A stretch of 64,000 bases of DNA from Synechococcus sp. UW140. GTDB taxonomy: Bacteria > Cyanobacteriota > Cyanobacteriia > PCC-6307 > Cyanobiaceae. Location of the stretch: NCBI RefSeq assembly GCF_900474295.1, contig NZ_UCOB01000004.1, positions 1 to 64,000 of the forward strand, written 5' to 3'. Positions 62,046 to 64,000 of this stretch are shown piece after piece; the stretch's first letter is position 1, and each line of letters begins with the position of its first letter. The position numbers and the translations under genes are program-made. The notes below the pieces were generated by a model. The model was not told the DNA's origin, ran no database searches, and was given only the letters and a program-made list of their open reading frames with translations.

Positions 62046-64000
62046 TCAGCTCACACCCTCAATCTTGTCTTCTACTTCTTGGTAGAGCTCCTGCAGTTGT
62101 TGGATGTTCTCATCAGACGTCTCCCAGTAGCCGCGTCCATTGACCTCAAGCAATGTTCCGACGATGCGACGGAAGCTGTGGGGGTTGAGTTCTAACAGAC
62201 GCTTGCGCATCTCTGGATCATTGATAAAGGTTTCATTGGCCTCTTCGTAAACGAAGTTGTCAACACTGCCGCTCGTTGCGCTCCAGCCCAGGGTGAAGTT
62301 GAGGCGCTTGGCAACCTCTCGCACTCCTTCATAGCCGGAGTCGAGCATTCCTTCGTACCACTTGGGATTGAGAAGCTTTGTGCGTGAATCCAGGCGGATG
62401 GTTTCACTTAAGGAACGTACCTGTGCGTTCGCAGTTGTGGTGTCTGCGATGTAGCTGGTTGGTGCCTTGCCATCCTCCCGCAAGCCTTGAATCAGTTTGG
62501 TGGGGTCGCTGTCGAAGTAGTGGCTCACATCCGTGAGGGAGATTTCTGCTGAATCAAGATTCTGGAAGGTGACGTCAGCAGTTTTCATTGCTGATTCGAA
62601 CACCTCTCGCTTTTGATTCATTTCACCAGGGTTGTCGGCATTGAAGGCGAAGGTTTTGCGAGAGAGGTACATCTCCTGAAGCTCTCCTTCTTCTTCCCAC
62701 GTACTGTTCTCCACGGCGAGATTGACGTTGGAGCTGTAGCTGCCGCTGGCATTCGAGAAAACTCTGCAGGCGGCATCTCGGAGACTGGTTCCATCTTTTT
62801 CCGCTTGCTCAAGTGAGTGCTTGCGCACGAAGTTTTGCTCCAGTGGCTCTTCAGCCTCTGCTGCCATCTTCACTCCCTGATCGATCAATGCCATCTGGTT
62901 GATAAATAGATCGCGGAAGACACCTGAACAGTTCACCACCACATCGATGCGAGGACGTCCAAGTTCTTCGAGGCTGATCAGTTCCAGCTTGTTAACGCGG
63001 CCAAGGGAGTCAGGAACTGGGCGCACACCGATGAACCAGAGAATCTGGGCTAGCGATTCTCCATAGGTTTTGATGTTGTCAGTGCCCCAAAGAACGCAGG
63101 CAATCGTTTCGGGCCATGTGCCCTCTTCTTGTTTTTGCCGCTCGATCAATTTGTCCACCACACCTTTGGCCGCAGCCACGGCGGCTCGCGTTGGGATGGC
63201 CTGGGGATCAAGCGCGTGAATGTTTTTCCCACTCGGAAGCACGCCGGGATTGCGAATCGGATCACCCCCTGGACCGGGAAGTACGTATTCACCATCGAGG
63301 GCGCGCAGAAGGCTTCCCATCTCCATGTCTGCGCAGATCTGTTCAAGGCAGAAGCGCAAGTAAGCAAAGAGTTTGTCGAGTTCTGCTGCATTCGTGTTCG
63401 AGAAGCCGGCGGTGCAGCATGCGCGCAGCCACGGGGAGGCAGGCTTAAAGCCAAACTTGGCCAGCAACTCGTAGAACCAGGCAAAGCTGTTGCGCAGGCT
63501 GACGCGACCATCGCGACCGGTGAGCGATTGCACCATGGCGCCAACTGCAGCACGGGAGGTCTCCGTGATGGTGCGGTTCAGTTCCACATCAGCGAGCACA
63601 CCGTCGTCGTTGCCTTTGTAGACGTCTTCGATGGATCGGCCCATGGCTTCGGCCAAGAGGCCAGGCAAGGAGCGCAGCCCATCTTCTTCACGCTCCAGTG
63701 CTGCGATGTTGACCAGAGTGGCAATCGCTTCTTCCGCAGTGGGTGGTTTGCCGATGGTGTGCAGACCACAGGGAAGTAGACGACTCTCAATTTCCATCAA
63801 CTGGCGATACACCGCTCCGACGAGGGCATCACGGCCTTCGAGATCAAGCGCAGAGGAATCGTCGTCGGGTAACTCGACATCTTTATCGAGATTGCACAGA
63901 CGTGCCGTCTCCACGATCGTGTTGACAATTTGGATTCCACGCCCACCCTCGCGGAGCTGCTGGTATGAACCGACAAGTTCACCAAGCTCCTTCAGGCCCT
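62046..64000 (-). CDS. chlH: Magnesium chelatase subunit H, C-terminal part (runs off the right edge)
   Basis: About 650 residues to the window edge, with no start inside: the frame continues upstream of 63914 ([30 protein letters not shown]). Diagnostic stretches: [80 protein letters not shown] and [20 protein letters not shown]. ChlH binds protoporphyrin IX and with ChlI/ChlD inserts magnesium, the first step of chlorophyll synthesis. Full length in the family is about 1330 residues, so roughly half is missing here. Confidence 0.96.
   Translation of the reverse strand, partial: GLKELGELVGSYQQLREGGRGIQIVNTIVETARLCNLDKDVELPDDDSSALDLEGRDALVGAVYRQLMEIESRLLPCGLHTIGKPPTAEEAIATLVNIAALEREEDGLRSLPGLLAEAMGRSIEDVYKGNDDGVLADVELNRTITETSRAAVGAMVQSLTGRDGRVSLRNSFAWFYELLAKFGFKPASPWLRACCTAGFSNTNAAELDKLFAYLRFCLEQICADMEMGSLLRALDGEYVLPGPGGDPIRNPGVLPSGKNIHALDPQAIPTRAAVAAAKGVVDKLIERQKQEEGTWPETIACVLWGTDNIKTYGESLAQILWFIGVRPVPDSLGRVNKLELISLEELGRPRIDVVVNCSGVFRDLFINQMALIDQGVKMAAEAEEPLEQNFVRKHSLEQAEKDGTSLRDAACRVFSNASGSYSSNVNLAVENSTWEEEGELQEMYLSRKTFAFNADNPGEMNQKREVFESAMKTADVTFQNLDSAEISLTDVSHYFDSDPTKLIQGLREDGKAPTSYIADTTTANAQVRSLSETIRLDSRTKLLNPKWYEGMLDSGYEGVREVAKRLNFTLGWSATSGSVDNFVYEEANETFINDPEMRKRLLELNPHSFRRIVGTLLEVNGRGYWETSDENIQQLQELYQEVEDKIEGVS

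Overview
The window is chromosomal DNA of a unicellular marine picocyanobacterium, most likely marine Synechococcus (subcluster 5.1; strain not resolved). The evidence is a magnesium chelatase H subunit, the osmolyte phosphatase StpA, a cyAbrB-type regulator, several cyanobacterial families (CGLD27, DUF2811, DUF3318, DUF3386, DUF3721, DUF6447, DOMON-like), an arsenosugar-type radical SAM gene and a SulP anion/bicarbonate-type transporter.

Layout. Positions 1-2342 are the end of a mobile island. It carries a Nif11-leader peptide gene, a double-glycine leader peptide gene, a ribbon-helix-helix protein, small membrane proteins and a possible third peptide precursor, and it stops at the 3' half of a tRNA-Lys gene (an attachment-site scar). 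Positions 2384-4365 hold a receiver protein facing a histidine kinase plus a PAS protein. An intact tRNA-Pro at 4443 is followed by a decayed tyrosine integrase. From there to about 11.9 kb lies a sparse region of small secreted or membrane proteins, a Coq4-like gene and a 20-base C homopolymer.

From about 12 kb the chromosome is denser. It contains a degenerate sigma54-type AAA+ domain fused to a membrane polyferredoxin; a Fur-family regulator; a decapeptide-repeat protein with a DUF3721 tail; ArsS; StpA; a GST; an SbcD-SbcC nuclease pair; a NahK-like kinase; a lytic transglycosylase; MetY with an acetyl-type MetA; an AlkB-like dioxygenase; a polar amino-acid ABC operon with an HdeD-like gene inside it; a SulP transporter; sirohydrochlorin chelatase; a GMC oxidoreductase; initiator tRNA-Met; asparaginase; RsfS; CarB; an alanine symporter; an ABC exporter operon; TpiA; FolP; and the C-terminal two thirds of ChlH running off the right edge.

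Working units are mostly short operons marked by 1-11 base overlaps: PAS-kinase, sbcD-sbcC, the five-gene ABC transport operon, DUF3318-rsfS, and ABC exporter-DUF4177-like-DUF6447. Many neighbouring gene pairs converge and overlap at their 3' ends. The most unusual items are the peptide-rich island with its tRNA scar, the AAA+/polyferredoxin fusion, the decapeptide-repeat DUF3721 protein, the Coq4-like protein, and two genes whose conserved N-termini run upstream of any normal start codon.
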